From Paulinella micropora (taxonomy: Eukaryota > Cercozoa > Imbricatea > Euglyphida), in the NCBI GenBank assembly GCA_009731375.1, contig BJOX01000306.1, forward strand, positions 69,310 to 133,309: a stretch of DNA of 64,000 bases. Reading direction: 5' to 3'. Each line of letters begins with the position of its first letter. Positions within the stretch are counted from its first letter, which is position 1. The notes under the pieces were generated by a model. It searched no databases. It was given only the letters and a program-made list of their open reading frames with translations, and had not been told where the DNA came from. A program made the translations under genes and the position numbers. This document shows positions 1 to 25,249 of this stretch, in pieces.

Positions 1-140
1 ATACCGGTCCGTCTGGAAGTGTTGGAACTGCCCTTGCGGGGGTGTCATTAGAGCCTATCGTCAATTCTTCGTACTCCCCTCACGGGTGAGACGATGGAGG
101 CGCATGTGCAGATTTGCATCAGCCATTGACAGAGAAGCAC
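1..140 (+). mobile_element. tRNA-derived SINE, 3' part, cut by window edge
   Basis: This is the body and 3' end of the SINE family found eight more times in the window. The tRNA-like head is missing because the window starts inside the element. The copy ends in the family's conserved GAGAAGCAC and continues into an (ATT)n tail at 141-213, the normal tail position for this family. One internal difference from the other copies is 'agatttgcatc' in place of 'agaaatgcatc'. Confidence 0.85.
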
Positions 141-213
<73 letters not shown>

Positions 214-277
214 GTAGACGGTTTTGGCTATGGAGGCGGCGCAAAGAACATTAGCCTCAACCTATCTATCTATCTAC

Positions 278-376
<99 letters not shown>

Positions 377-464
377 CCTTTTCTTTCTCTTCTTCCTTAT
401 CCTCCCACTCTCCATTCCTAGATTGCCTTTTTCTTCAACGTCCTTCCTCCTCTTCTTTTTCCAG

Positions 465-13634
<13,170 letters not shown>

Positions 13635-13814
13635 TTATGTATCATCTATCATGGAATCTATGTTCTATGATTGTATCTTTGTTTCATGTATTATAATTAT
13701 TAATATATCTTTGCGTTTTTTAATAACCGTCCTTGCTTCTAACTATCACAAAACAAACACTATCTCTTACTACATACAATACAGCACCAGGAACACACTG
13801 TGCTGTAATATACA

Positions 13815-13841
<27 letters not shown>

Positions 13842-13845
<4 letters not shown>

Positions 13846-14300
13846 CTAGGTCGCCAGGGAGGGTAGCAAGCAAAGACGACACACTATCGGTACATGCACA
13901 CTACATACATACATACACACACACACATACATACATGCATACATACATACATACATACATGCATCAGGTGCTGTGCTGCCTACCTTGATTACTAACCGGC
14001 CTGTATCTGGCGCTTCCAACTCACTCAAAGCAAGAAGGTAGTACTGAAGAGGCCATGTGAAATGAGAAATGATTTCGTCTATGCATGTGTGTGTATGTAT
14101 GTATGTATGTATGTCTTTATGTATGTATGTATGTATGTATGTATGTATGTGTGTACTGCAGGCGCACGATCGGGCGCGCGAAAGTGCACCCACTCGCAGG
14201 GGGCATGATGGAGCAAATGAAAGAGAACAACGCACATGAGGTGACCAGCATGAGGCCTTGCAGCTCATATTGACAGGCTGGCTAGCCCCAGACTCGATGG
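13842..14300 (-). CDS. Putative minus-strand exons of an unrecognised gene
   Basis: Two exons have good borders: 13984-14078 (acceptor GCATAG, donor ATCAAG|GTAGGC; encodes EIISHFTWPLQYYLL and APDTGRLVIK) and 13842-13900 (acceptor ATGTAG; encodes SVSSLLATLPGDLD; donor AT|GTATGT, running straight into a GTAT microsatellite). Their phases agree. An upstream coding-like stretch at 14157-14290 ends CTGCA|GTACAC, but two frames compete: one reads as a hydrophobic, membrane-like segment, the other fits the downstream phase. The gene is convergent with the plus-strand gene ending at 13634. No family recognised. Confidence 0.35.
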
Positions 14301-14679
14301 TGATGCTGATGTAATTTTTTTTTGGAATTCACGCAAATATTTGCGTTAGGGGCAGTGTCCTGAATGCCAAAATTCCGTTTTTTGGGGGAAGTACTTGCAA
14401 GTGAACGTCCCCTGTCGACGGGGGGGGGGGGGGGGGCCCCCCCCGGGAACCCCAGCCCCGCCATTGTGCGTACCCGAAGCGAATTGGCCGGTGCCAAAAT
14501 GAATGGCTGAGAATTCAAGGCTCTAAAAGTTGTGCCAGAAGGGTTGAGAGACTGATTTTTGGTTTTCACAACCTTGGGACGCGCTCTAGGTAGTGAACCA
14601 CTTGAAAAAGAGATTTACGAAGATTCTGGCAAAGTAGTGCCAAATTGAATGGCTGAGAATGCTCCAAGGNNNNNNNNNN

Positions 14680-14733
<54 letters not shown>

Positions 14734-16529
14734 GCTGCTGCTGCTGTATCTGCTGGCTGATGTTGTTGCCACTTCTGCTTCTGCTCCTGCTGCTAATACG
14801 CGTCTGCTAGGAAAAATTCAGCAAGTGTCCTGCAACTGCTTATGCAACTGTTCCAAATGCTGTGCGAATGCTGTGCGAATGCTGTGAACAGGCCTTTGTG
14901 TCCCGCAAGCAGGACTACGGCAGCCACGTCGCGTTGCCACAGCATCACCTTTTTCTTAACAGCCCTGAGGTGCTTAGCAGGCTAAGCGGTGCTTGAGACA
15001 GAAGATGATTCTAGTTTTTCTTATGGACGACATGCAATTTGAAAGTGGTCACCTGAAAATGATCCGGTTCAGCTTTGTTGTCGTGCTTTGCCGATCAACA
15101 GTGGTGCTGTGACAGTGCTGAAATAATTCTTCAAAGCGCGGCACAAGAGCTTTTCAAAGGTTGTATCTCAAAATATTTATGGAGAACTTGACCATAAGTT
15201 CAGCGATTTTGCCACTCAACTTGTATGTCAGCAATATCAAGACTAGGACTCGCGTATGAATGGTTGCAATTGAAGTTCAAGGCTTTGTTAGCTCTAAGGC
15301 CTTTTCAGTCAGTTCCGAGCCTCTGACGTGACCCTCGCCTAGGTAACGGCCTAATCGTGACGACGAAGGCAGAGGTGGTTTTGAGAGTTTTCCTTGGCAG
15401 ATGATGATGGCTACTAAACACTTCATATGTAATATGATTTAACTAGGAACAGTCAATAAAATTTTTACTATGTTGCTGCTCACCAGTGATAGGCCGCGCC
15501 TGGCAAAAACATCGTGACAAACCGTGAGGCAGTTATTATTTATACTGATTAAATACATTCAATATGTAATTGCTTGGACCGTCCGTCAGGAGGCCGTCAC
15601 CGTTGTCTGAGAGTCCTAGTCAGCCGATCTGGTGCTAGCTAGAATTTACCGGCGATTCACCGCCCGGACCGGGCGTGACGGATAGTAGTAATATTAATAA
15701 CTGAATGTATGAGTTCATCATTGATTGAATAATATAATACAGCCCGCCGGGAGCCTAGGAGGCTAGAATCCATTGGACGTTTGTAATTATATCCTTCTCC
15801 TCAGTACCCGGCTTCTATTAGTAGCCCGCGGCCAGAGTAGTCTTTACTTGAAGTCATATGTACATTTCGATGATTAGGTATAAAACTGTCACTCACCGTG
15901 AACCTTACCCTACCTTTCACTTGCGGTTTGCCGGGAGATTTCGTTAAAAGCCACGTTGCTTACAGCCACTTTAATCCGAAGACATAAACGCAGAACTGAA
16001 CTGCAAGAGAGCTAACTAGTCTAAGTGTGTGACTAACAGTAACCGACACTGAATAATATGGTCCGGTGCACAATGGTAAAAACGTAACGTGCACAATTGA
16101 CTTGGATTACCCATTACTGTTACTCCTAATTATGACTTAGTAAAATATTACCGCGCATAGAAATCAATCATAACTATGACTCTGTTTGGAGCTGGTCAGT
16201 TAGTCTACTGGGGACGCCTGGGAGACGTTAAACCGGCTTCTACTACCCTCAATACTTTTCAACTTCAGTTTCTGCTAATTGATTTAAATTTTAGAAAAGA
16301 AAATTTTTTATTATTATATACCGGTCACATTGCCGGTATCACATATATTATATGAACGGCCAGTTCGAATCCATGCCACTCGCATGATTACAGGTGAGTG
16401 GAAAAGTATTCGTGTATGGTACTCTTACTAGAAATTGTGTGAATTGTGTACAATAAATAGATTAGAGATCAAGGCTGAAATTGAGACAGAGAGAGAGAGA
16501 GAGAGGGGGGGGGGGGGGGGGGGGGGGAG
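14301..16529. other. Intergenic, nothing recognised
   Basis: Contains a G-then-C homopolymer junction at 14420-14449, a 10-N gap at 14670-14679 and a short (ACT)n array. The sequence 'aatgaatggctgagaat' occurs at about 14500 and again at 14648. The rest of 14800-16440 is unique DNA without a long frame or known repeat. A G run (about 16506-16528) leads into the next gap. Confidence 0.6.
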
Positions 16530-16874
16530 NNNNNNNNNNNNNNNNNNNNNNNNNNNNNNNNNNNNNNNNNNNNNNNNNNNNNNNNNNNNNNNNNNNNNNN
16601 NNNNNNNNNNNNNNNNNNNNNNNNNNNNNNNNNNNNNNNNNNNNNNNNNNNNNNNNNNNNNNNNNNNNNNNNNNNNNNNNNNNNNNNNNNNNNNNNNNNN
16701 NNNNNNNNNNNNNNNNNNNNNNNNNNNNNNNNNNNNNNNNNNNNNNNNNNNNNNNNNNNNNNNNNNNNNNNNNNNNNNNNNNNNNNNNNNNNNNNNNNNN
16801 NNNNNNNNNNNNNNNNNNNNNNNNNNNNNNNNNNNNNNNNNNNNNNNNNNNNNNNNNNNNNNNNNNNNNNNNNN
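16530..16874. other. Assembly gap (N)
   Basis: Run of N following a G homopolymer, just beyond the 3' end of PFKFB; its 3' untranslated end may be partly lost. Confidence 0.99.
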
Positions 16875-16941
16875 AAGAGAGAGGTGTGGGTAGGGGGAAA
16901 GGAGGACGGAGACGCGGTGGCAAAAGACACCTGCACATCTA

Positions 16942-19884
16942 TCACAGAGCAGCCGTCAATTTCTCGATCTTCTCCACCCTTAGGTCTTTTTGCTTGGCTT
17001 GCTCTTGCATGCGCTTGTAGTGCGCGTTCACCTCGGCCTCTAGTGAGACAAAGCGGTATTCATACCCGTATGCGGTTGGGGTGAGCTCGACTAGCCGGTT
17101 GTGAGGCACTTCCCACGTGCAACACTGCTCCTGGTCTAGATCGTCCAGGAAATAGGAGCCCAGCACACGCATGATGGCCTGGTGCGAGATCACCAAGATC
17201 GGGGAGCGCTGTCGCTCGATCTCAACCACCATTGGCTTGAGCCTTTCCACCAAGTCATGGTAGCTCTCGCCACCGTCCGGGTAGCGGTAGTTAAACTTGT
17301 CTTGTTTGCGCTTAGCGTGTTCATCGGGGAACCTGGCTTTGATCTCTTCGTAGGTCATTCCGTCGCACGAGCCCGCGTTAATCTCGTTAAGGAGAGGTGA
17401 TTGGAGGAAGGTGTAGTGGTTAGGAAGCTGCGCGGCGGTTTGCTGCGTGCGGATTAGACAACTAAGACACCATACATGCATACATACATACACAACATAA
17501 CATAACACAACATGACGTAAAATAACATAACATAACATAACATAACATAACTCACGTAAATTAACACAACACAACATAACATGACGTAACACAACATAAC
17601 ATAACATGACATGACATAACATAACTAAACATGACATAACATTACGTAAGTACATACGATGTATAGACGGTGCAGTTGGAGTCGTGATAGACAGGCCATA
17701 CAGACAGGCCATACAGACAGACCATTCAGACAGACAGACAATCAGACAGACAGATAGACTTACGTACAATGTATAGACGGTGCAGTTGGAGTAGTGGTAG
17801 ACAGGCCATACAGACAGACATAGACAGGCCATACAGACAGACAGACAGACAGACAGACTTACGTGCGATGTATAGACGGTGCAGTTGGAGTGGAGATAGA
17901 CAGACCATACAGACAGACAGGACATACAGACAGACCATACAGACAGACCATACAGACAGACAGACAGACTTACATACGATGTATAGACGGTGCAGTTGGA
18001 GTCGTGATAGAGAGGCCATACAGACAGACAGGCCATACAGACAGACCATTCAGACAGACAGACAATCAGACAGACAGACAGACAGACTTACGTACCATGT
18101 ATAGACGGTGCAGTTGGAGTCGTGATAGACAGGCCATCCAGACAGACCATACAGACAGACTTACGTACACTGTATAGACGGTGCAGTTGGAGTCGTGATA
18201 GACAGGCCATACAGACAGACAGGCCATACAGACAGACCATTCAGACAGACAGACAATCAGACAGACAGACAGACTTACGTACACTGTATAGACGGTGCAG
18301 TTGGAGTCGTGATAGACAGGCCATCCAGACAGACAGGCCATACCGACAGACCATACAGACAGACCATACAGACAGACCATACAGACAGACCATACAGACA
18401 GACTTACGTACACTGTATAGACGGTGCAGTTGGAGTCGTGATAGACAGGCCATACAGACAGACAGGCCATACAGACAGACCATTCAGACAGACAGACAAT
18501 CAGACAGACAGACAGACTTACGTACACTGTATAGACGGTGCAGTTGGAGTCGTGATAGACAGGCCATCCAGACAGACAGGCAATACAGACAGACCATACA
18601 GACAGACAGACAGACTTACGTGCGATGAATAGACGGTGCAGTTGGAGTCGTGATAGACAGACCATACAGACAGACAGGCCATACAGACACCATTCAGACA
18701 GACAGACAGACAGACAGACAGACTTACGTACAATGTATAGACGGTGAAGTTGGAGTTGTGATAGACAGACCATACAGACAGACATAGACAGGCCATACAG
18801 ACAGACCATACAGACAGACAGACGGACAGACAGACAGACAGACAGACTTACGTGCGATGAATAGACGGTGCAGTTGGAGTCGTGATAGACAGACCATACA
18901 GACAGACATAGACAGGCCATACAGACAGACCATACAGACAGACCATATAGACAGACAGACAGACAGACAGACTTGCATACCATGTATAGACGGTGCAGTT
19001 GGAGTTGTGATAGACAGACCATACAGACAGACATAGGCAGGCCATACAGACAGACAGGCCATACAGACAGACAGACAGACAGACTTACGTACAATGTATA
19101 GACGGTGAAGTTGGAGTTGTGGTAGACAGGCCATACAGACAGACATAGGCAGGCCATACAGACAGACCATACAGACAGACAGACAGACAGACAGACTTAC
19201 ATACCATGTATAGACGGTGCAGTTGGAGTCGTGATAGACAGGCCATATAGACAGACAGGCCATACAGACACCATTCAGACAGACAGACAGACAGACAGAC
19301 TTACGTACGATGTATAGACGGTGAAGTTGGAGTTGTGATAGACAGACCATGCAGACAGACATAGACAGGCCATACAGACAGACCATACAGACAGACAGAC
19401 AGACAGACAGACAGACTTACGTGCGATGAATAGACGGTGCAGTTGGAGTCGTGATAGACAGACCATACAGACAGACAGGCCATACAGACACCATTCAGAC
19501 AGACAGACCGACAGACAGACAGACTTACGTACAATGTATAGACGGTGAAGTTGGAGTTGTGATAGACAGACCATACAGACAGACATAGACAGGCCATACA
19601 GAGACCATAACAGACAGACCATATAGACAGACAGACAGACAGACAGACTTACATACCATGTATAGACGGTGCAGTTGGAGTCGTGATAGACAGGCCATAC
19701 AGATAGACAGGCCATACAGACAGACCATATAGACAGACAGACAGACAGACAGCATACCATGTATAGACGGTGCAGTTGGAGTCGTGATAGAGAGGCCATC
19801 CAGACAGACAGGCCATACAGACAGACAGACAGACAGACGTACGTACAATGTGTAGACGGTGCAGTTGGAGTCGTGGTAGACATC

Positions 19885-19937
<53 letters not shown>

Positions 19938-21388
19938 TACGTACGATGTATAGACGGTGAAATTGGAGTCGTGATAGACGCGTTCTTGTAGAAAATCGCG
20001 TAGTGCGAATGCATAGGCCTGGCCCTTGACCAGACACACAGACAGGCAGACATAGAGAATACATACGCACATACATGTATGTCTGTCTGTCCGTAGGGAA
20101 TGCCCCTTAGCTTGCTTGCTTACTCGCTTCCTTGCTTACTTACTTACTCACTTACTTACTTGCTTGCTTACTTACTTTTGAACTTATACTTACTTACTTA
20201 CTTACTTGCTTACTTGCTTGCTTACTTACTTACTTACTGACTTACTTACTTACTTACTTACTTTCAGAGTTAGTTCCGAGTCGCCCCCAATCAGTCCGCG
20301 TGCGTTGAAGATGCTCTCCCCTAGGGAAATGGCAGCAGTGGGGTAGTCGTGGGGACATCAAGGCAGTAGTGGGGCAGTAGTGGGGTAGTAGTGGGCAGTA
20401 GAGGGAACATCAAGGCAGTGGGGCAGTACACGGGACATCAAGGCAGTCGTGGGGTAATCGAGGGGACGTCAGGCAGTAGTAGGAAAGTAGAGTGGGCATC
20501 AAGGCAATAGGGCAGTGCAGGGACATAAAGGCAGTAGTGGGGCAGCAGAGGGACGCAAGGCAATGGCAGTAGAGGGGACATAAAGGCAATGGTGGGGCAG
20601 TAGAGGGACAGAAAGGCAGTAGTGGGACAGAGAGACGTAAAGACAGTAGTGGGGGAGTAGAGGGGACACACAGGCGGTAGTGCGGCAGTTTACCGTGGCG
20701 AGACAGCCAGATCTTCCGGTTGAGGTTGTGCATGTTGGTCAAGTAGAGCGCAATCTGTCCCGGCAGGTAGCCCCAGATGCGGTGCAGCGAGAGGTTCTCG
20801 CCGAAGTTGATGAACTTGATAATGTTGTAGTGGCGCTCCTCTCTGAACATGTCCAGAGGCTGATATCGACTTGAGATCATCGTCACGCGACGACTGAGCT
20901 CCATCTCAGCCTTCTCCCTGCCTAGCGCCTAAACGAAGCAGAAGCAGAAGCAACAACATGAGTGGAAGGGGAGAAAAAACAACCTTGATTCCATGCGATT
21001 GACACATGGGGCAAGGACGAGTGAAAAATTTCGGCCAGAGATTTGTGACCGCAGAATACGTTGTTTTTGCACAATTTTGGTTGGCCGGAATTCTTCCCTA
21101 GTCTTGTAACCGCAAGATACACGTTATTTTTTGCCGAAATTTGAGGTGGCCGAAAGTTTTCACTCGTCCTTATAGGCAAACATTCAAAATTCCCGAGCAA
21201 CATCAATACTAGACCACCCACACTCATGACAAAAATTCTGAGGCAAACACCCCACAGTCTGTGCATGTACGTATATCTCCCCCCCCCCCCCCCCCCCCCC
21301 CCCCCCCNNNNNNNNNNNNNNNNNNNNNNNNNNNNNNNNNNNNNNNNNNNNNNNNNNNNNNNNNNNNNNNNNNNNNNNNNNNNNNCCC

Positions 21389-21420
<32 letters not shown>

Positions 21421-22268
21421 TTGTGCGCAAGTGCCTGCGGGCTATCTCAACCAGTTGTTTCCCTTCACCGAGCATAACTCTTCACACTGTGGCCGGTTCT
21501 CCATCTATAAATGGGTTGTGAATAGACGAGATTTCGATCATAGCCAAAAATAAAATAAATGAATACTGTTTATTAGAGCTTTTATTTATTTATTTATTTA
21601 TTTATTTTATTTATTTATTTATTTATACTAACCTGGTATTTGGGCGTCTGCAGCTTGGAGTCCAGGATCTGACTAGCCACTCCGCTTTCGTTCACCAGAC
21701 TTTCCACGAACATCACGTCTGTGTTGCCGACCGAAGCGATGGCGTGGATCTCTCGCCTGTTCTCCACCGTGGCGTTGTATGTGTCCAAGATGCCTACTGA
21801 TGCCCCCTTGCCCTTCTGCAGCCACAGCAGCAGTTGCTCTAGCATGTCCTTGGCGCCCACGTGGTAGCGCTCCAAGGTCACGTCGTCACTGCCTGTCGGA
21901 CTGCTGTAGTGGAAAGTGCGTGTGCGGTAGCCCAGCCAGACCAAGTAGCGTGTGAGTTTGAGTGCGATGAGCGACTTGCCTGTCATGGACATGCCCGCCA
22001 TCAAGACGACAAGCTTGGGCTGTCCCACGGCCTTGCCGAACGCTGCTGTGGGTTGTGCTTGCAGTCTGACCGATGTGGATTGTGCAGAGGAGACGGCTTG
22101 CACGTGCCCGTTCAAGGCGAGGAAGCGCGCCACGGCCTGAGCGGGCGCGCTAGGTTGGGCTGATGATGTGGTTTGGCCGGCCGGGCTAGGTGGGACTGAC
22201 GAAGCTTGACCGGCCGGGTTAGATTGCGCGGACGCGGCGGCAAGGGCCGGCGTTGGCCTAGGCTGCAT
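16942..22268 (-). CDS. PFKFB: 6-phosphofructo-2-kinase/fructose-2,6-bisphosphatase
   Basis: Makes and breaks fructose-2,6-bisphosphate, the cytosolic activator of phosphofructokinase-1. Exons (minus strand): 22268-21633, 20928-20694, 20320-20262, 20024-19945, 17461-16942. All borders are GT-AG and phases agree (0, 1, 0, 2), giving 509 residues, a usual length. Residues 1-80 are a low-complexity Ala/Pro/Gln/Ser extension. Kinase: P-loop GMSMTGKS at 92-99 and LDTYNATVENRR from 161. The bisphosphatase has its catalytic set: RHG 289-291, IGGDSEL, Arg341, Glu363 in NEINAG, His430 in SHQAIMR. The region normally holding the fructose-6-phosphate-binding YRR motif reads FHYSSPTGSDD and is shorter, so kinase activity may be reduced; this is inference. 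ATG 22268 is the first in a frame open through the P-loop; an upstream non-coding exon is possible. Introns are filled with repeats. Confidence 0.93.
17466..17650. repeat. (CATAA)n pentanucleotide array in PFKFB intron 4
   Basis: Degenerate CATAA/CACAA/CATGA units fill the acceptor-proximal end of the intron, beginning a few bases from the exon-5 acceptor (CTTAG). Confidence 0.85.
17651..19944 (-). repeat. About 21 copies of the PFKFB exon-4 end plus 5' splice site
   Basis: The last 33-35 nt of PFKFB exon 4 (GTCTATCACGACTCC, CACCGTCTATACAT) with the donor and first intron bases (GTACGTAAGTCTGTC) recur about every 70-130 bp along the intron, separated by (GTCT)n with inserts of GGCCTGTCT type. 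Copies begin near plus positions 17655, 17767, 17866, 17977, 18097 and so on to 19848. In most copies the intron side reads ACGTAAGT, a better match to the 5' splice-site consensus than the real donor (GTACGTATG). Several frames stay open for 80-360 codons across the array, but only because the units are repetitive. Confidence 0.93.
20090..20261 (-). repeat. (GTAA)n array starting at the PFKFB exon-3 donor
   Basis: On the minus strand the exon ends CTGAAA and the intron reads GTAAGTAAGTAAG onward for about 170 bp with few interruptions (GCAA variants). The splice donor itself is the first unit of the array, so dozens of near-consensus 5' splice sites follow the real one. The other end of this intron supplies the acceptor TCAAG at 20025-20029. 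Confidence 0.9.
20331..20690 (-). repeat. Minisatellite filling PFKFB intron 2
   Basis: Degenerate units of roughly 20 bp (minus strand CCCACTACTGCCTTTA and TGTCCCTCTACTG) occupy nearly the whole 371-bp intron, beginning about 15 bp after the donor (CACG|GTAAAC) and ending at the acceptor CCCTAG. Confidence 0.85.
20929..21632 (-). other. PFKFB intron 1 with (TTTA)n and a gap
   Basis: The intron starts GTTAGTATAAATAAATAAA, so a TAAA microsatellite begins within 8 nt of the donor. It also holds a gap at 21308-21385 bordered on both sides by C runs, a (TC)n stretch and, at 21010-21180, a pair of diverged inverted segments (plus strand AATTTCGGCCAGAGATT and GAAATTTGAGGTGGCCGAAA). Confidence 0.75.
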
Positions 22269-23183
22269 GGCTAGAGGACGCCGCAGACAGACAGCTCAAC
22301 GCGGGCTGGCTACTGCGCGAGGTACCTGATATACATTTAGTACATGTATACGTATAATACATATGTGTTACATTTAGCCAGAGTTCACCGCGATTTGGTA
22401 CTGTGCGAGTTACCTAATGTATGTATTATATGTGTACATGCATGCTAATATGTATTAGATGTATATGTATACGCAGTGATCCTATGTAAGCGTTATAAAC
22501 TTCATGAACATAATACTATTGCATGTACATGTGATCTTATGTATGCGAACCGAACATGTATGTATTAAATCTAAATGTAGCAGTGGATATTTGTATGCCT
22601 TATCTTTGAATGAACGTATACGTAAAATTCATAAAAGGCGATGTGTACATATAATGTGTATGTGTATATGTATATCTAAATGTAAATGTCGAGGTTCCTC
22701 AAGGCGACGATCGAAAGGAGGTCTGAATCAAATGCAACATGGAAAGCTTGCTGTTGTTTTCATGTTTACATTTTATATGCGCACCCTTCATGTTGGCATT
22801 TTATATTTTCACTTGAATCTAAACATCAATACGACTTTTCTATCACTTATTTTCTTGTTTACATTAAGTATTTTATATTTGCATTTGTATTTACAAATCG
22901 TTCAAGATTTGCATGTGTATTTACAAATCGTTCAATATAACAAAATGTTTATTCATCATATTCATACTAGTTTTTTTGTTGTTTTTTATGTTGTTTTCAT
23001 TCGGCTTACATTCATATTTTACGTTTGTTTCAATCGTGTGCGTTCATATTATTTATTAAAGGTACGGTGACATTATTGACGCTTGAAATTTTTTTTCTTT
23101 TTTTTATTATTACAGTAAGAAAGGTTCAATGAGAAGGAGACGAAAGAAAAATAAAGAAGAGCCTTATTCAAAAGAAATCTGGT

Positions 23184-23229
<46 letters not shown>

Positions 23230-25232
23230 TGTTGTTAGAGTATTTGGTAGATTTTTAGGTTCAGACAGATAATACAAAAGATAATCGAGTTTGTTTCGGG
23301 TAGACGATAGCAGAGATCGAATACATATGGAGTGGGTTTATTTATTTAGTTACGAAAGAGAAAATGAACAGTTCTATGAACGCGAAAGTAACGAAAAGAT
23401 TCGACGTTCGATTGGACTCTGGTGGTGATGATGAAAATCTCGAGGCATACATTTGTCACAAGGTTGGGCATGAAACGTTCCCCGCAAAATCAAAAGCCTT
23501 TCCATTTATATCACATTTTCAATACAGAGGACGAACGTGAATAGTAACGTGAAAAGAATAGTATTCGTGCGATCTATGTTGGTTGCAGCTCCATCACGTT
23601 TGTAGTTCTCAAACTCATGTCTGGGAAAATTTTTGGTTCCAAGGAACACACGATTTTACTCTCCTTGTACTTCTAAGGTTTGGTAGGAATATCAAAGAAC
23701 AAGTAAGTATGAGAGAGAGCGAAGTTGAAGCACGGAAAGCGACTGTGCACCTGGTTGTGAGGGATATAGATAACACAGGAAGAGTCCAGAAAAAGCTGAG
23801 AGGAGGTGAGACAAATTGGCAAGTGGGATAAGCCGGTCAAAGCTTCAATATTGGCACAAGCGACGCAGGTGTGCGCTTTAGCATAACAGGTTGGGTTCAC
23901 TCGGTTGCCTTCCGCTGGCCAATCGAAACTAAACTATGACAAGAGCGTGTGCCTGCGTCGTGGCGAGACGAGCGATGTTTGCCCGCTCGCTGCAGGGCGT
24001 GCAGATAGATGGATGGATTAATGGTTGGATGGATTGAAAATAGGTAGAAAGTAACAACACAAAAACAGCAAAACGCGATGGGACGACGTGAAATCTAAAA
24101 AACATGCACAAACAAACAAACAGAACTAACAGAAGAATGAATGTATGTAAATGGTTGATTGAAAGTGCATATTGAAACTAGCGCGTGAACAACACCAAAA
24201 AGAGGATGAAAGAAGCTGCGCTGCTACGCAGCTTCTGGGGTCGTGAAAGGAAGGCTGCAGAGGCAGGCAGTACTGCGAACCGGCGGCAGTGAGTAAAAAC
24301 GCACGGTGCCAATTTGATTACTTCCGCCGTTCGAAAACACTGGAAAGTTGCTGTCTGTGGCGCTCTGGCCCACTAGCACTGTTAGGCTTGTCAAAGCTGG
24401 CCTTGTCGAGGATATTTCGCACGTCTGAAATACGCCTGCTTACATGAACTCCAGGACTTCCTAGTCGCGTATTGGAGCGGATTCCAAATTGGCGTCTTCA
24501 ACGACCATTACGCTGCAATGTCGAGGGCAGTCTTTCCGTTGATTTCCTGGATAATATGCCTGCTGGCGCCGCGCCAAGAGCCATCACAACGGCAAGACTG
24601 CGCTGACCATCTACGCACCGTCACAACTGTTTTGAGCCGACATCTGCTTGGCGTAGCTATATTTAAACTTACGTACTTAAATTACAAAACGAGTCTGAAA
24701 TCATTACTCATAAACATCGCTTGCTACCTACATGATTTTTCTCTCTACCAAGCGACCCACCTCGCTGCCGACAGGCGCAGACAAGTAAATATCGCGGCCG
24801 TTTCGTATACCACTGTACACACCGGGTGCACACTGTATAGTACTGCTACCGTATCTCTGAACTGGGTACCGGTAACGAGAATACTATGGTTAATAAGTGT
24901 AACCGGTAAGTTTCTAGCTCGAAATTATCACGATCGCTATAGTGCCACCACCCGGTGTGTAACACCCAACGATTCCTCTCAACACGTTGCCTCATAATAC
25001 AATATTATGCCGGCCCACCCGGTATGGAATGACAATACTTACCCTTCCGGTCTGTCGGTTATCCTTGGTCTGGAGGCTACGGAGTCCCACTTTAGGTATT
25101 CCCCAGTGTTCATATCGTTAGGAAAGTTATCGGTTACTAAATATCGTAGTATTGTAACAATCTGGAGTCGCTAATAAAATCAAGTGGGTATGGAAATTTT
25201 CCTAAGATTTTCCGAAATTTTCTAAGCAAAAA
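22269..25232. other. Intergenic, no gene recognised
   Basis: AT-rich unique DNA upstream of PFKFB. The first 100 bp may include its 5' untranslated region. A long T run lies at 23184-23228. Short frames exist but none has a recognisable domain or splice context. Confidence 0.5.
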
Positions 25233-25249
25233 CTATCAGACTGAGCAGC

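Noticed and set aside
16360-16400. tRNA B-box (CAGTTCGAATCC) near 16370
   Set aside because: No A-box or acceptor pairing at the right distance.
17651-19944. CRISPR-like array (regular direct repeats)
   Set aside because: Spacers are themselves low-complexity repeats, unit length varies, the locus is a eukaryotic intron and the repeat equals an exon end.
17726-19953. Frames up to about 360 codons with Cys/Ser/Leu-rich repeats in PFKFB intron 4
   Set aside because: They arise from the repeated exon-end unit and (GTCT)n, appear in several frames at once and lack start context. Treated as intron.
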